Source: a bacterium (lineage in GTDB: Bacteria > Bacteroidota > Bacteroidia > Cytophagales > Thermonemataceae). From it: DNA of 5,908 nucleotides. Below are positions 1 through 5,374 of this stretch, one piece after another. How positions within the stretch are numbered: position 1 is the first letter of the stretch; the number at the start of each line of letters is the position of its first letter. Location of the stretch: the NCBI GenBank assembly GCA_025362415.1, contig JANYGM010000431.1:1-5908 (forward strand), read 5' to 3'. The position numbers were made by a program, and so were the translations under genes. The notes beneath the pieces were generated by a model that made no database searches, was not told the DNA's origin, and was given only the letters and a program-made list of their open reading frames with translations.

Positions 1-77
1 TTTTTGACGAATTTTTTTAGCCTTGTCTTAACATCAGGACTTAAACTAAAATTTCCTATCTTTTTTTTCTCTGACAT
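1..77 (-). CDS. Partial small DNA-binding-like protein (ribbon-helix-helix N-terminus), 3' end outside window
   Basis: The complementary strand has an ATG at 77-75 followed by 25 open codons to the window edge, giving MSEKKKIGNFSLSP and then DVKTRLKKFVK. The pattern is a basic start, a short hydrophobic strand (NFSLS), then a lysine-rich amphipathic helix beginning near PDVKTRLKKF. This resembles the strand plus first helix of ribbon-helix-helix (CopG/Arc-like) proteins, which bind operators as dimers and often serve as antitoxins or as plasmid mobilisation and repression factors. It is divergent from the XRE gene with a 122-bp spacer, and a -7-like element on the same strand lies at 138-131, about 55 bases upstream. 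Only the N-terminus is visible, so the family assignment is an inference from a short stretch; that it is a real gene start is more secure than what it encodes. Confidence 0.5.
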   Translation of the reverse strand, partial: MSEKKKIGNFSLSPDVKTRLKKFVK

Positions 78-107
78 TGTGATATTGGCATTTAATTTGT
101 ATATTTG
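77..107 (+). promoter_or_regulatory. Candidate promoter for the XRE gene
   Basis: TATATTTG at 100-107 matches the TAnnTTTG -7 consensus. A TTG at 77-79 lies 20 bases upstream, the spacing expected between the -33 and -7 elements in Bacteroidota. Transcription would start near 112-116, leaving a 5' UTR of about 85 bases before the ATG at 200. The -7 box sits inside the octamer repeat at 95-126, so a repressor binding that repeat would cover this promoter. Confidence 0.5.
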
Positions 108-126
108 TGTAATTGTATGTTTGTAT
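95..126. repeat. Four imperfect 8-bp tandem repeats in the divergent promoter region
   Basis: Read on the plus strand in 8-bp steps from 95, the sequence gives ATTTGTAT, ATTTGTGT, AATTGTAT and GTTTGTAT. Each copy differs from ATTTGTAT at no more than one position. The array lies between two divergent genes that both look like DNA-binding proteins, and overlaps or abuts both candidate -7 boxes. It could be an operator for one of them; it could also be a chance product of AT-rich sequence. Confidence 0.5.
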
Positions 127-130
127 AGTG

Positions 131-138
131 CAAATATA
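131..138 (-). promoter_or_regulatory. Bacteroidota -7 element for the leftward gene
   Basis: The minus strand reads TATATTTGC here, an exact TAnnTTTG match of the type used by the Bacteroidota primary sigma factor. It lies about 55 bases upstream of the leftward ATG. No good -33 TTTG was found at the usual spacing, so this rests on the -7 box and its position alone. Confidence 0.45.
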
Positions 139-199
139 GGAATTAAAAACGGATAAAAAAATTAAAAGCAAATAATTTTCACCAAACAAATTTGAAATT

Positions 200-556
200 A
201 TGGAAATAGGCCTAAAAATCAAGGAGTTAAGAATGAAAAAAAAATTAACTCCTTTACAACTCTCTCAAAAAATGGGAGTTACAAGAGATTTAGTGTATCA
301 ATATGAAAGCAATAAGACAATACCTCCCATAGAAAAACTAGAAATATTGTCAAAGTGCTTAGATGTTGATGTTTCTTATTTCGTTTCAGATAAAAACGAA
401 AAACAAAATAAAAGCGAAACTTTTACAAATGCTAATATTGAGGAAAAGCTAACACAACTAAAATTTTATATTATGGGTAAGTTTGGAATCAAAAAGGAGC
501 AGTGGGACGAAACACTGGACGAGCTTTTTTCCGCAAAGTTTAGGCAAGCGTTTTGA
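200..556 (+). CDS. XRE/Cro-type helix-turn-helix transcriptional regulator
   Basis: This is a 118-residue protein with an N-terminal XRE (HTH_3) domain at about residues 4-61. It opens with IGLKIKELRMKKKLTPLQLSQ, then MGVTRDLVYQYESNKTIPP holds the recognition helix (about 28-36) and the conserved YESN turn, and LEILSKCLDVDVSYFV closes the fold. Residues 63-78 are a polar linker, and about 79-113 look like two helices (IEEKLTQLKFYI; EQWDETLDELF) that could dimerise or bind a partner. Such proteins bind short palindromes and usually regulate their own or a neighbouring promoter. No toxin gene is adjacent, so a toxin-antitoxin role is not supported. The ATG at 200 is the only start that keeps the full domain; there is no Shine-Dalgarno. 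An A9 run (236-244) encodes Lys13-15. The last codons fall inside a long hairpin (544-614), so this message ends in, or overlaps, the structured region downstream. Confidence 0.85.
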   Translation: MEIGLKIKELRMKKKLTPLQLSQKMGVTRDLVYQYESNKTIPPIEKLEILSKCLDVDVSYFVSDKNEKQNKSETFTNANIEEKLTQLKFYIMGKFGIKKEQWDETLDELFSAKFRQAF

Positions 557-614
557 GTTCTTGTAGGTGTGAAAAACCTTATTTTTTTGGTATTTCACTT
601 ACAAAAACGCTTGC
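544..614 (+). ncRNA. Long imperfect stem-loop overlapping the XRE stop codon
   Basis: GCAAGCGTTT (544-553) is a perfect complement of AAACGCTTGC (605-614). After a seven-base bulge (554-560) the pairing continues with TTGTA (561-565) against TACAA (600-604), GTGAAA (569-574) against TTTCAC (593-598) and ACC (576-578) against GGT (589-591), closing on a T-rich loop. That makes about 24 pairs in one arm. There is no T tract after the lower stem, so it is not a simple terminator. It may be the 5' domain of a structured RNA that runs to the terminator at 730, or a 3' UTR structure that protects the XRE mRNA. Confidence 0.6.
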
Positions 615-699
615 AAAATGCTACAACGGTAGCGTAAGAACTTAGTAATCAAATAAATAGTGAGCGTGTAAGTAGAGTCCTGTTCTCGCTACTACTAAG
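615..699 (+). ncRNA. Second part of a putative structured RNA or 3' UTR
   Basis: GCTAC (620-624) and GTAGC (629-633) form a perfect 5-bp hairpin with an AACG loop. Further on, CTTAGTA (641-647) pairs perfectly with TACTAAG (693-699). Inside that, TAGTGAG (658-664) pairs with CTCGCTA (685-691) with one G-U wobble, giving a two-part stem with an asymmetric internal loop and a 20-base apical loop. No open reading frame of note lies here. Together with the 544-614 stem and the terminator, this looks like a compact RNA of roughly 190 bases. No known RNA family (6S, tmRNA, RNase P, SRP RNA) was recognised. Confidence 0.45.
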
Positions 700-730
700 C
701 TCCTAATTAACAATTAGGGGCTTTTTTTTG
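697..730 (+). terminator. Strong intrinsic terminator after the XRE/structured-RNA region
   Basis: AAGCTCCTAATT (697-708) pairs with AATTAGGGGCTT (712-723) over 12 bp, including one T-G wobble, with a three-base AAC loop, and is followed by an uninterrupted T run to 729. It separates the XRE/RNA unit from the acyltransferase gene. Its first bases (AAG, 697-699) are shared with the upstream TACTAAG stem, so the two structures compete at their edge. Confidence 0.9.
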
Positions 731-784
731 TCAAAAATAAGAATAAGTCTTTTTATTTTTACCTTGAATAACCAAAGTTTTATA

Positions 785-819
785 TTCGTACTTCGTACCT
801 CTTATTTCGTACCTCTTCC
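785..819. repeat. Heptamer tandem repeat just upstream of the MBOAT start
   Basis: Read in 7-bp steps, TTCGTAC occurs at 785, 792 and 806, interleaved with CTCTTAT (799) and CTCTTCC (813). The ATG at 822 follows two bases later. Five in-phase units make a period-7 array that occupies the place of a ribosome binding site. Confidence 0.7.
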
Positions 820-821
820 TA

Positions 822-2726
822 ATGTTAGAGCAAATCAAAACCCTTTTTTCAGACCTTTTCTTATTTAATCCAGACGAGCCTCTTATATTTTCTGCGCCAC
901 TTTTTTGGGGCTTTTTTGCTGTGGTGATGTTGGTTTATCAGTTTGTTTATAAACATATTTTTTATAGAAATTTGTTTCTGACTGTTTTTAGCTTTTTTTT
1001 CTACTATAAAGCAGGTGGATATTTCTTTACTTTGCTCATTTTGAGTACATTGATAGATTATTATGCAGGAAAAGGAATAGCCGCAGCTACCAAAAAATCT
1101 ACCAAAAAACTATTTTTAATTATTAGCTTGGTGGCAAATTTGGGGCTTTTATTTTACTTCAAATATACTTTTTTCTTCTTAGATGCGTCCAATCAGCTTT
1201 TAGGGACAAACTATCAAGTTGTTAATATGTTTTCTGTTTTGATAAACAACTTAGCAGAAACCTTTGATTTTTTGCCTTTCGTTGATGCAACCGTAAAATT
1301 AGACACTACAAGCATTATTTTGCCTGTTGGTATCTCTTTTTATACCTTCCAAACTATGAGTTATTCGTTGGATATTTATAAAGAAGAGCTAAAACCTGTC
1401 CATAATATCTGGGATTTTGCGTTTTTTGTGACATTTTTTCCGCAACTTGTGGCAGGTCCTATTGTGCGTGCCTCTGATTTTATTCCTCAAATTTATGAGA
1501 AATACCAACTTACCAAACAACAATTTAACTACGCTATATTTTTGATAATCAATGGTTTAGTAAAAAAAATGCTGATTTCTGATTATATCTCTGCACAATT
1601 TGTTGATCAAGTTTTTTTAAGTCCTGATGCTTATGGGCGTACTGGTTTTGAGGTTTTGATGGCTACTTATGGCTATGCTATCCAAATTTATTGTGATTTT
1701 TCTGGTTATACGGATATTGCCATTGGAATTTCCGTTTTGCTTGGCTTTTACTTGCCGCTCAACTTTAATTCTCCTTACAAATCTGATAGTATAACTGATT
1801 TTTGGAGACGTTGGCATATTTCGTTGTCAAGTTGGTTGAAAGATTATTTATATATTTCTTTGGGTGGAAACCGTACTATTTCTCTATTTACTTACATCAG
1901 TATTCCGCTTATTTTGTTGGTGTTTTTGCTTATTGATGGCTTTTATATTGCGGATTTTGCGTTTTTTGCTATTATTATAGCATTTTGGCTGTTTTCAATA
2001 ATGTTTCCTTATAAAAATCTTGCAGCTATTATTGGGCTTTTTTTTATCACTTTTTTTATGATAAAATTGGGGCAAGATGCAGATTTATTCTATATCAAAC
2101 AGTTAGGTTTTGCTATCAATGCTAAAAAAAGCTATTACACAATGATAATGCTTGGTATTGTGGCAGCTTTTTGGATTTTTTTACTTATTTATCCACAAAA
2201 AAAATATACCATAAGCACGTATATGAATTTATCTTTAACAATGCTTTTAGGTGGTTTGTGGCACGGTGCGCACATCAAATTCATCATTTGGGGAGCTTTG
2301 CACGGTGGCGCATTGGCACTTCACAAATTTTGGATGGACGTTACAGGTAGCCACAAATGGAAAGGAAAGTACCTTAAATATTACATCTTTTTGATGCAAA
2401 TTGTTACATTCCATTTTGTATGTTTTTGTTGGTTATATTTTCGTGCTGATGATGTAAATAAAGTGAATACAATGCTTAATTTGATTTTTACAAACTTTCA
2501 ACCTCAACTTTTTGTTGATGTTTGTATAAAATATTGGAATGTTTTTAGCGTTATTCTGTTTGGTTTTATGGTGCATTTTTTGCCTATTTCTTGGAAAAAT
2601 TATGTACGCATACGCCTATCTAATACGCCAGATTGGGCAAAAGCAGTAGGAATTGCATTGATTATTTTTATGCTTTTTCAAGTAAAAACAGTAGGCACAC
2701 AGGCATTTATTTATTTTCAGTTTTAA
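822..2726 (+). CDS. MBOAT family membrane-bound O-acyltransferase (AlgI/DltB-like), long form
   Basis: This is a 634-residue polytopic membrane protein carrying the AlgI-type MBOAT signature. The motifs in order are PVGISFYTFQTMSYSLDIY (168-186), FFPQLVAGPIVR (205-216), DFWRRWHISLSSWLKDYLYISLGGNR (326-351, with His332), GGLWHGAH (477-484, with His481) and WGALHGG (490-496, with His494). His481 in WHG corresponds to the invariant MBOAT histidine. These enzymes move acetyl or other acyl groups across the cytoplasmic membrane onto polysaccharide, teichoic acid or lipid acceptors. The acceptor here cannot be told, because no polysaccharide genes and no SGNH/AlgJ-type partner are adjacent. The N-terminus (PDEPLIFSAPLFWGFF and onward) matches the usual family start, supporting the ATG at 822. 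AlgI-like proteins are usually about 450-520 residues; the excess is a hydrophobic insertion at about 353-462, between GGNR and STYMNLSLTMLLGG, containing three or four likely membrane segments. Confidence 0.93.
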   Translation: MLEQIKTLFSDLFLFNPDEPLIFSAPLFWGFFAVVMLVYQFVYKHIFYRNLFLTVFSFFFYYKAGGYFFTLLILSTLIDYYAGKGIAAATKKSTKKLFLIISLVANLGLLFYFKYTFFFLDASNQLLGTNYQVVNMFSVLINNLAETFDFLPFVDATVKLDTTSIILPVGISFYTFQTMSYSLDIYKEELKPVHNIWDFAFFVTFFPQLVAGPIVRASDFIPQIYEKYQLTKQQFNYAIFLIINGLVKKMLISDYISAQFVDQVFLSPDAYGRTGFEVLMATYGYAIQIYCDFSGYTDIAIGISVLLGFYLPLNFNSPYKSDSITDFWRRWHISLSSWLKDYLYISLGGNRTISLFTYISIPLILLVFLLIDGFYIADFAFFAIIIAFWLFSIMFPYKNLAAIIGLFFITFFMIKLGQDADLFYIKQLGFAINAKKSYYTMIMLGIVAAFWIFLLIYPQKKYTISTYMNLSLTMLLGGLWHGAHIKFIIWGALHGGALALHKFWMDVTGSHKWKGKYLKYYIFLMQIVTFHFVCFCWLYFRADDVNKVNTMLNLIFTNFQPQLFVDVCIKYWNVFSVILFGFMVHFLPISWKNYVRIRLSNTPDWAKAVGIALIIFMLFQVKTVGTQAFIYFQF

Positions 2727-2727
2727 T

Positions 2728-2755
2728 AAAAATATAACTATTTTTTGTTATTTTT
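2728..2755 (+). terminator. Weak AT-only hairpin after the MBOAT gene
   Basis: AAAAATATAAC (2728-2738) can pair with GTTATTTTT (2747-2755) with a two-base bulge and an eight-base T-rich loop. The stem has almost no G-C pairs, so terminator activity is doubtful. It is noted because it is the only structure seen between the acyltransferase and the next gene. Confidence 0.25.
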
Positions 2756-2842
2756 GGCTTATTATTTGTTGCAAAAAGCATAAATTATTTACTATTTCTC
2801 AAAAAACAACTAATTTAAAACATTTTAACCCTTTTAGACAAG

Positions 2843-3778
2843 ATGAAAAACTTATTTTTTTCAATATTATTCCTTCTGACTATTTCTAGTGCTTTTGCGC
2901 AAAGACTTTCTGGATATATTTTTCGTATGGGAATAAACGCAAGTTCCACAAAAGTAAAGAACTTCACTTATACAGATAAACAAATATTTAATAGTAGTAC
3001 AGGGGCAGAAACTCGTAGTTTAGAGAACTTTGCAGATGCGCAAGCCACTACTTTTGCTATTCCTGTGGGTGTGGAGGTATTTGGTAAAAATATTTATTTT
3101 AGTTCAGAATTTTCTTTTGGTTTGCGTGGAAGCATACAACCTAATACTAATTATAACAAATCCATATCAAAAGATGGCGTTTTTGATGTGCGTTTGGCAT
3201 TTGGGGGTTATTTTAACGAAAAAATGGCAGTAATGGGTGGTATTCATTACAAGTACCAATCTCTTAAATCACCAAGTTTTACTAATGATAATCCCGCTAA
3301 TGGTGGCATACGTGGTGCTGGGTATCTTTTTGAACAAGGTTTCAATACTACTGGTAGCAACGGAAATCTTACAGGAAACCTTTTTAATGATAGAATTGGC
3401 GGAAATATGCCTGGACTTAATGTTAATTTTTTCTATTCTCCAAATGCTAAGGTAATGGTACGTGGCACATACTTAATAAGTTACATTGTCCCTGCAGCTA
3501 AATTTCCTACAAGAGGAATAGGGCATCAATTAGAAGCCTCTATTTGTTATGTTACTTCTGAAGATTCTAATGAGCGTTTTGGGATAACATTCACTGCGGG
3601 CTTTCAATCTCGCAATATGTGGGCTACTTCTGCCATAGATGCACAATCAAACAAGTTCAAATATAGTTATCCTAATACTGGTGCAAATTCTCTTTTTGCT
3701 AATCTTTCTATTATTTTGCCAGGGAAAGTGCTTAATGCGCTTGGGCGTGTAGCTAGTTATTCAATGTGGGTTTTTTAG
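2843..3778 (+). CDS. Exported outer-membrane beta-barrel-like protein, unknown function
   Basis: The 311-residue product starts with a clear Sec signal peptide: MKN, a hydrophobic core LFFSILFLLTISS, and cleavage at AFA|Q after residue 19. The mature part is rich in Gly, Asn, Ser and aromatic residues with alternating hydrophobic stretches, such as TTFAIPVGVEVF, IYFSSEFSFGL, FDVRLAFGGYF, KMAVMGGIHYKY, KVMVRGTYLISYIV, HQLEASICYV, RFGITFTAGF and SLFANLSIIL. These look like amphipathic transmembrane strands of a small outer-membrane barrel of perhaps 10-12 strands. The chain ends in SMWVF; a terminal aromatic residue is typical of proteins inserted by the BAM complex. Long polar loops (about 125-170, NANGG-like and GSNGN-rich) would face outward. 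No TonB box, OmpA domain or secretion-sorting tail is visible. It lies 116 bases after the MBOAT gene and may be transcribed alone. The role (porin, adhesin or structural protein) is not determined. Confidence 0.75.
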   Translation: MKNLFFSILFLLTISSAFAQRLSGYIFRMGINASSTKVKNFTYTDKQIFNSSTGAETRSLENFADAQATTFAIPVGVEVFGKNIYFSSEFSFGLRGSIQPNTNYNKSISKDGVFDVRLAFGGYFNEKMAVMGGIHYKYQSLKSPSFTNDNPANGGIRGAGYLFEQGFNTTGSNGNLTGNLFNDRIGGNMPGLNVNFFYSPNAKVMVRGTYLISYIVPAAKFPTRGIGHQLEASICYVTSEDSNERFGITFTAGFQSRNMWATSAIDAQSNKFKYSYPNTGANSLFANLSIILPGKVLNALGRVASYSMWVF

Positions 3779-3835
3779 AGATTTTTGATTTTGTATTAAA
3801 ATTACTTAAAAAAGATTTTTCTTCATAAAATTTTG

Positions 3836-3843
3836 TATATTTG
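3836..3843 (+). promoter_or_regulatory. Bacteroidota -7 element upstream of the phenylalanine hydroxylase gene
   Basis: TATATTTG, followed by TC, matches TAnnTTTG exactly. It lies in the 203-bp gap after the barrel gene, about 140 bases before the hydroxylase ATG. Only a T-rich stretch (3816-3820) lies in the -33 area. This implies a long leader carrying the heptamer array at 3943-3977. Confidence 0.45.
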
Positions 3844-3942
3844 TCAAAATAAATCTTAGAAAAATCTAATTAAATCATCATATAATACAATGATTTTAGA
3901 GGATTTGAAAATGAAAAATTTGAGTATCAATATTTTGTATTA

Positions 3943-3977
3943 ACTCACAACTGAAAACTCACAACTCACAACTCAAA
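3943..3977. repeat. Heptamer tandem repeat directly upstream of the phenylalanine hydroxylase start
   Basis: In 7-bp steps from 3943 the units are ACTCACA, ACTGAAA, ACTCACA, ACTCACA and ACTCAAA, five consecutive copies ending four bases before the ATG at 3982. On the other strand the motif is TGTGAGT, which resembles the TTGTGAA units at 5707-5734. Confidence 0.8.
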
Positions 3978-3981
3978 AAAT

Positions 3982-4734
3982 ATGGAATATAATATGCTTC
4001 AAGAATACGACAAATACGTACAAGAAGATTTTGATGTTTGGCGTATTTTGTATAACCGTCAGCTTGCTACTTTGCCAGGAAAAGCCACCAATGACTATTT
4101 GGAGGGCATCAAACAGGTGAATTTTGTTGCAGACAAAATACCTGATTTTTCAGAAGTGAACACACTTTTGGGCAAACACACAGGTTGGAAAATTCACGTT
4201 GTGCCAGGACTTATTCCGAGCAAAGAGTTTTTTGAATTGATGCGTGATGGCAATTTCTGTGCGACTACGTGGCTACGCAAAATGTCGCAATTAGACTACT
4301 TAGAAGAGCCTGATATGTTTCACGATGTTTTTGGACATGTGCCACTTCTGACAAATCAACCGCTTTGCAATTTCCTATCTGATTTGAGTAAAATAGCCCT
4401 CAAACACATTGACAACGACCTTGCTATTGAGCTGATTGGGCGTTTGTATTGGTTTACGGTGGAGTTTGGACTGATACAAGAAAAAGAAGGTTTGCGTATT
4501 TATGGTGCGGGCATTCTGTCTTCTAGTGGTGAAACTGATTATAGTTTGTTTTCAGATGTGCCAGAGCGTGTGCCTTATGATGTAGCAACTATCCTCAATA
4601 CGCCTTATGTCAAAGACAAATATCAAGTAAAATACTTCATTATTGACTCTTTTGAGCAACTTTATGGTTCTGTTGCAGAAATTGATAAATTGGTGGATAT
4701 TGCAGTAAAAGAAAACAAGGTACTTGTTTACTAA
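3982..4734 (+). CDS. phhA: Phenylalanine 4-monooxygenase (aromatic amino acid hydroxylase)
   Basis: This 250-residue enzyme converts L-phenylalanine to L-tyrosine in the cytoplasm using O2, a tetrahydropterin cofactor and non-haem iron. The catalytic motif PDMFHDVFGHVP (110-121) supplies the two iron-binding histidines His114 and His119, and RLYWFTVEFGL (154-164) supplies the third ligand Glu161. YGAGILSSSGE (174-184) is another family signature. The length fits the bacterial single-domain form: the N-terminal ACT regulatory domain and C-terminal tetramerisation helix of animal enzymes are absent. The start could be the ATG at 3982 or the one at 3994 (Met5), because alignable sequence begins near LQEYDKYVQEDFDVW; the first is kept as the longer frame. 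A pterin recycling enzyme (PhhB) or tyrosine breakdown genes are not seen nearby, so it may supply tyrosine or feed catabolism or pigment formation. It carries a heptamer repeat at its 5' edge and no Shine-Dalgarno. Confidence 0.95.
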   Translation: MEYNMLQEYDKYVQEDFDVWRILYNRQLATLPGKATNDYLEGIKQVNFVADKIPDFSEVNTLLGKHTGWKIHVVPGLIPSKEFFELMRDGNFCATTWLRKMSQLDYLEEPDMFHDVFGHVPLLTNQPLCNFLSDLSKIALKHIDNDLAIELIGRLYWFTVEFGLIQEKEGLRIYGAGILSSSGETDYSLFSDVPERVPYDVATILNTPYVKDKYQVKYFIIDSFEQLYGSVAEIDKLVDIAVKENKVLVY

Positions 4735-4800
4735 AAAAAACATATTTGTATTATCTGTGCATCTGTGGCGACTATATTTCAAAATTTAATTAAAAAACTA

Positions 4801-5199
4801 ATGAAAAAAATAAAATTTATCACTTCAATTTTGGTGATGATGTTCTTTTTGAATATCAATAACGTTTTTGCGCAAGACAACAATGCAGGCGCACAAGAAG
4901 AGTATATGGGCGTAATTGGTAAAGATTTATATATCACAATGACACTTTACCCTATACAAACAAATGGTAATATTGTTACATACGAAGGCAATTATTCGTA
5001 TGCAAAAACAGGTGGAATGATGAATTTAACAGGGAAAATCAACAAAAAAAATGGTGTTTTTGCTTTTACAGAAAAAAATATTGAAGGCACAACAACAGGT
5101 TTTTTTAATGGAATAAAGAAAGGAACGAAGATTGCAGGAAAATGGACAAGTTTTGACCAAAAAACTAATTTTAAGTTTGACCTTGCAATAAAAAGATAG
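4801..5199 (+). CDS. Small exported beta-rich protein, unknown function
   Basis: The ATG at 4801 gives 132 residues with a textbook signal peptide: MKKIKF, a hydrophobic core ITSILVMMFFLNI, and cleavage at VFA|Q after residue 24. An upstream GTG at 4765 in the same frame would add 12 residues ahead of the MKK start and spoil the signal peptide, so it was not used. The mature 108 residues alternate short hydrophobic strands with glycine turns: GKDLYITMTLYP, YEGNYSYAK, MNLTGKI, GVFAFTEK, TTGFFNG and GTKIAGKWTS. The recurring LTG/TGFF/GKW spacing is like small antiparallel sheets or barrels seen in many exported Bacteroidota proteins. There are no cysteines in the mature part and no lipobox, so it is probably soluble in the periplasm or secreted. 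It starts 66 bases after the hydroxylase stop and could be read through from it, but no functional link is evident. Confidence 0.75.
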   Translation: MKKIKFITSILVMMFFLNINNVFAQDNNAGAQEEYMGVIGKDLYITMTLYPIQTNGNIVTYEGNYSYAKTGGMMNLTGKINKKNGVFAFTEKNIEGTTTGFFNGIKKGTKIAGKWTSFDQKTNFKFDLAIKR

Positions 5200-5206
5200 T
5201 TTCATT

Positions 5207-5230
5207 GTGGTTTGTGAGGACACAAACCAC
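5207..5230. repeat. Perfect 10-bp palindromic hairpin
   Basis: GTGGTTTGTG (5207-5216) pairs exactly with CACAAACCAC (5221-5230) around an AGGA loop. TTC (5201-5203) and GAA (5231-5233) could extend it past a small bulge. It lies just after a gene stop but has no T tract, so it is not a standard terminator. It may be a dispersed palindromic repeat or an mRNA 3'-end stabiliser. Confidence 0.75.
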
Positions 5231-5248
5231 GAAGACAAAAAGTAAATA

Positions 5249-5287
5249 AAAAAGAAGACTTCACACTTTAAGTGAAGTCTTCTTTTT
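5249..5287. terminator. Strong, probably bidirectional intrinsic terminator
   Basis: A 16-bp perfect stem (5249-5264 with 5272-5287, core AGAAGACTTCAC) closes on a seven-base ACTTTAA loop. It ends in TTTTT on the plus strand and, because it starts with AAAAA, also ends in T's on the minus strand. It ends transcription of the small exported protein gene and could also stop leftward transcription. Confidence 0.9.
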
Positions 5288-5292
5288 GTAAT

Positions 5293-5334
5293 AAAATAAA
5301 TGATTGTTTTTGACTAGTGAGATTTTAGACTTTA
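5293..5334. repeat. Direct repeat copy 1 (about 40 bp)
   Basis: The core at 5306-5334 matches 5386-5414 at 26 of 29 positions (GTTTTTGAcTAGTGAG and onward). Shared AAAATAAAT just upstream extends the match to about 42 bases with a two-base length difference. It follows the terminator directly and is non-coding. Confidence 0.75.
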
Positions 5335-5374
5335 AAAGTGTTTTTTAGCCAGATGTTTTTAGATTTTAAGATGA

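Noticed and set aside
478..485. TAAGTTTG inside the XRE gene as a promoter for a separate small RNA
   Set aside because: It matches TAnnTTTG, but there is no -33 element at a plausible distance, so an independent promoter cannot be claimed.
544..730. Retron msr-msd or tracrRNA-like RNA
   Set aside because: The stems are suggestive, but there is no reverse transcriptase, Cas gene or repeat array anywhere in the window.
1617..1817. Leftward reading frame of 66 codons inside the MBOAT gene
   Set aside because: It lies entirely opposite the conserved MBOAT core motifs and its product shows no domain or sensible composition.
3030..3455. Two rightward frames (3030-3233 and 3237-3455) inside the beta-barrel gene
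   Set aside because: Both are in another frame of a gene with a signal peptide and a good full-length product; they are shadows.
3890..3943. 17-codon leader frame (MILEDLKMKNLSINILY) before phenylalanine hydroxylase
   Set aside because: No Phe or Tyr codon cluster and no paired terminator, so an attenuator leader is not supported; likely chance.
4552..4782. Leftward frame across the end of phenylalanine hydroxylase
   Set aside because: It overlaps the well-supported hydroxylase, and its product has no recognisable features.
4765..4800. GTG start 12 codons upstream of the small exported protein
   Set aside because: It would place 12 residues in front of a complete signal peptide; the ATG at 4801 is better.
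5026..5238. Leftward frame opposite the small exported protein
   Set aside because: It runs through the palindrome at 5207-5230 and is antisense to a gene with a clear signal peptide.
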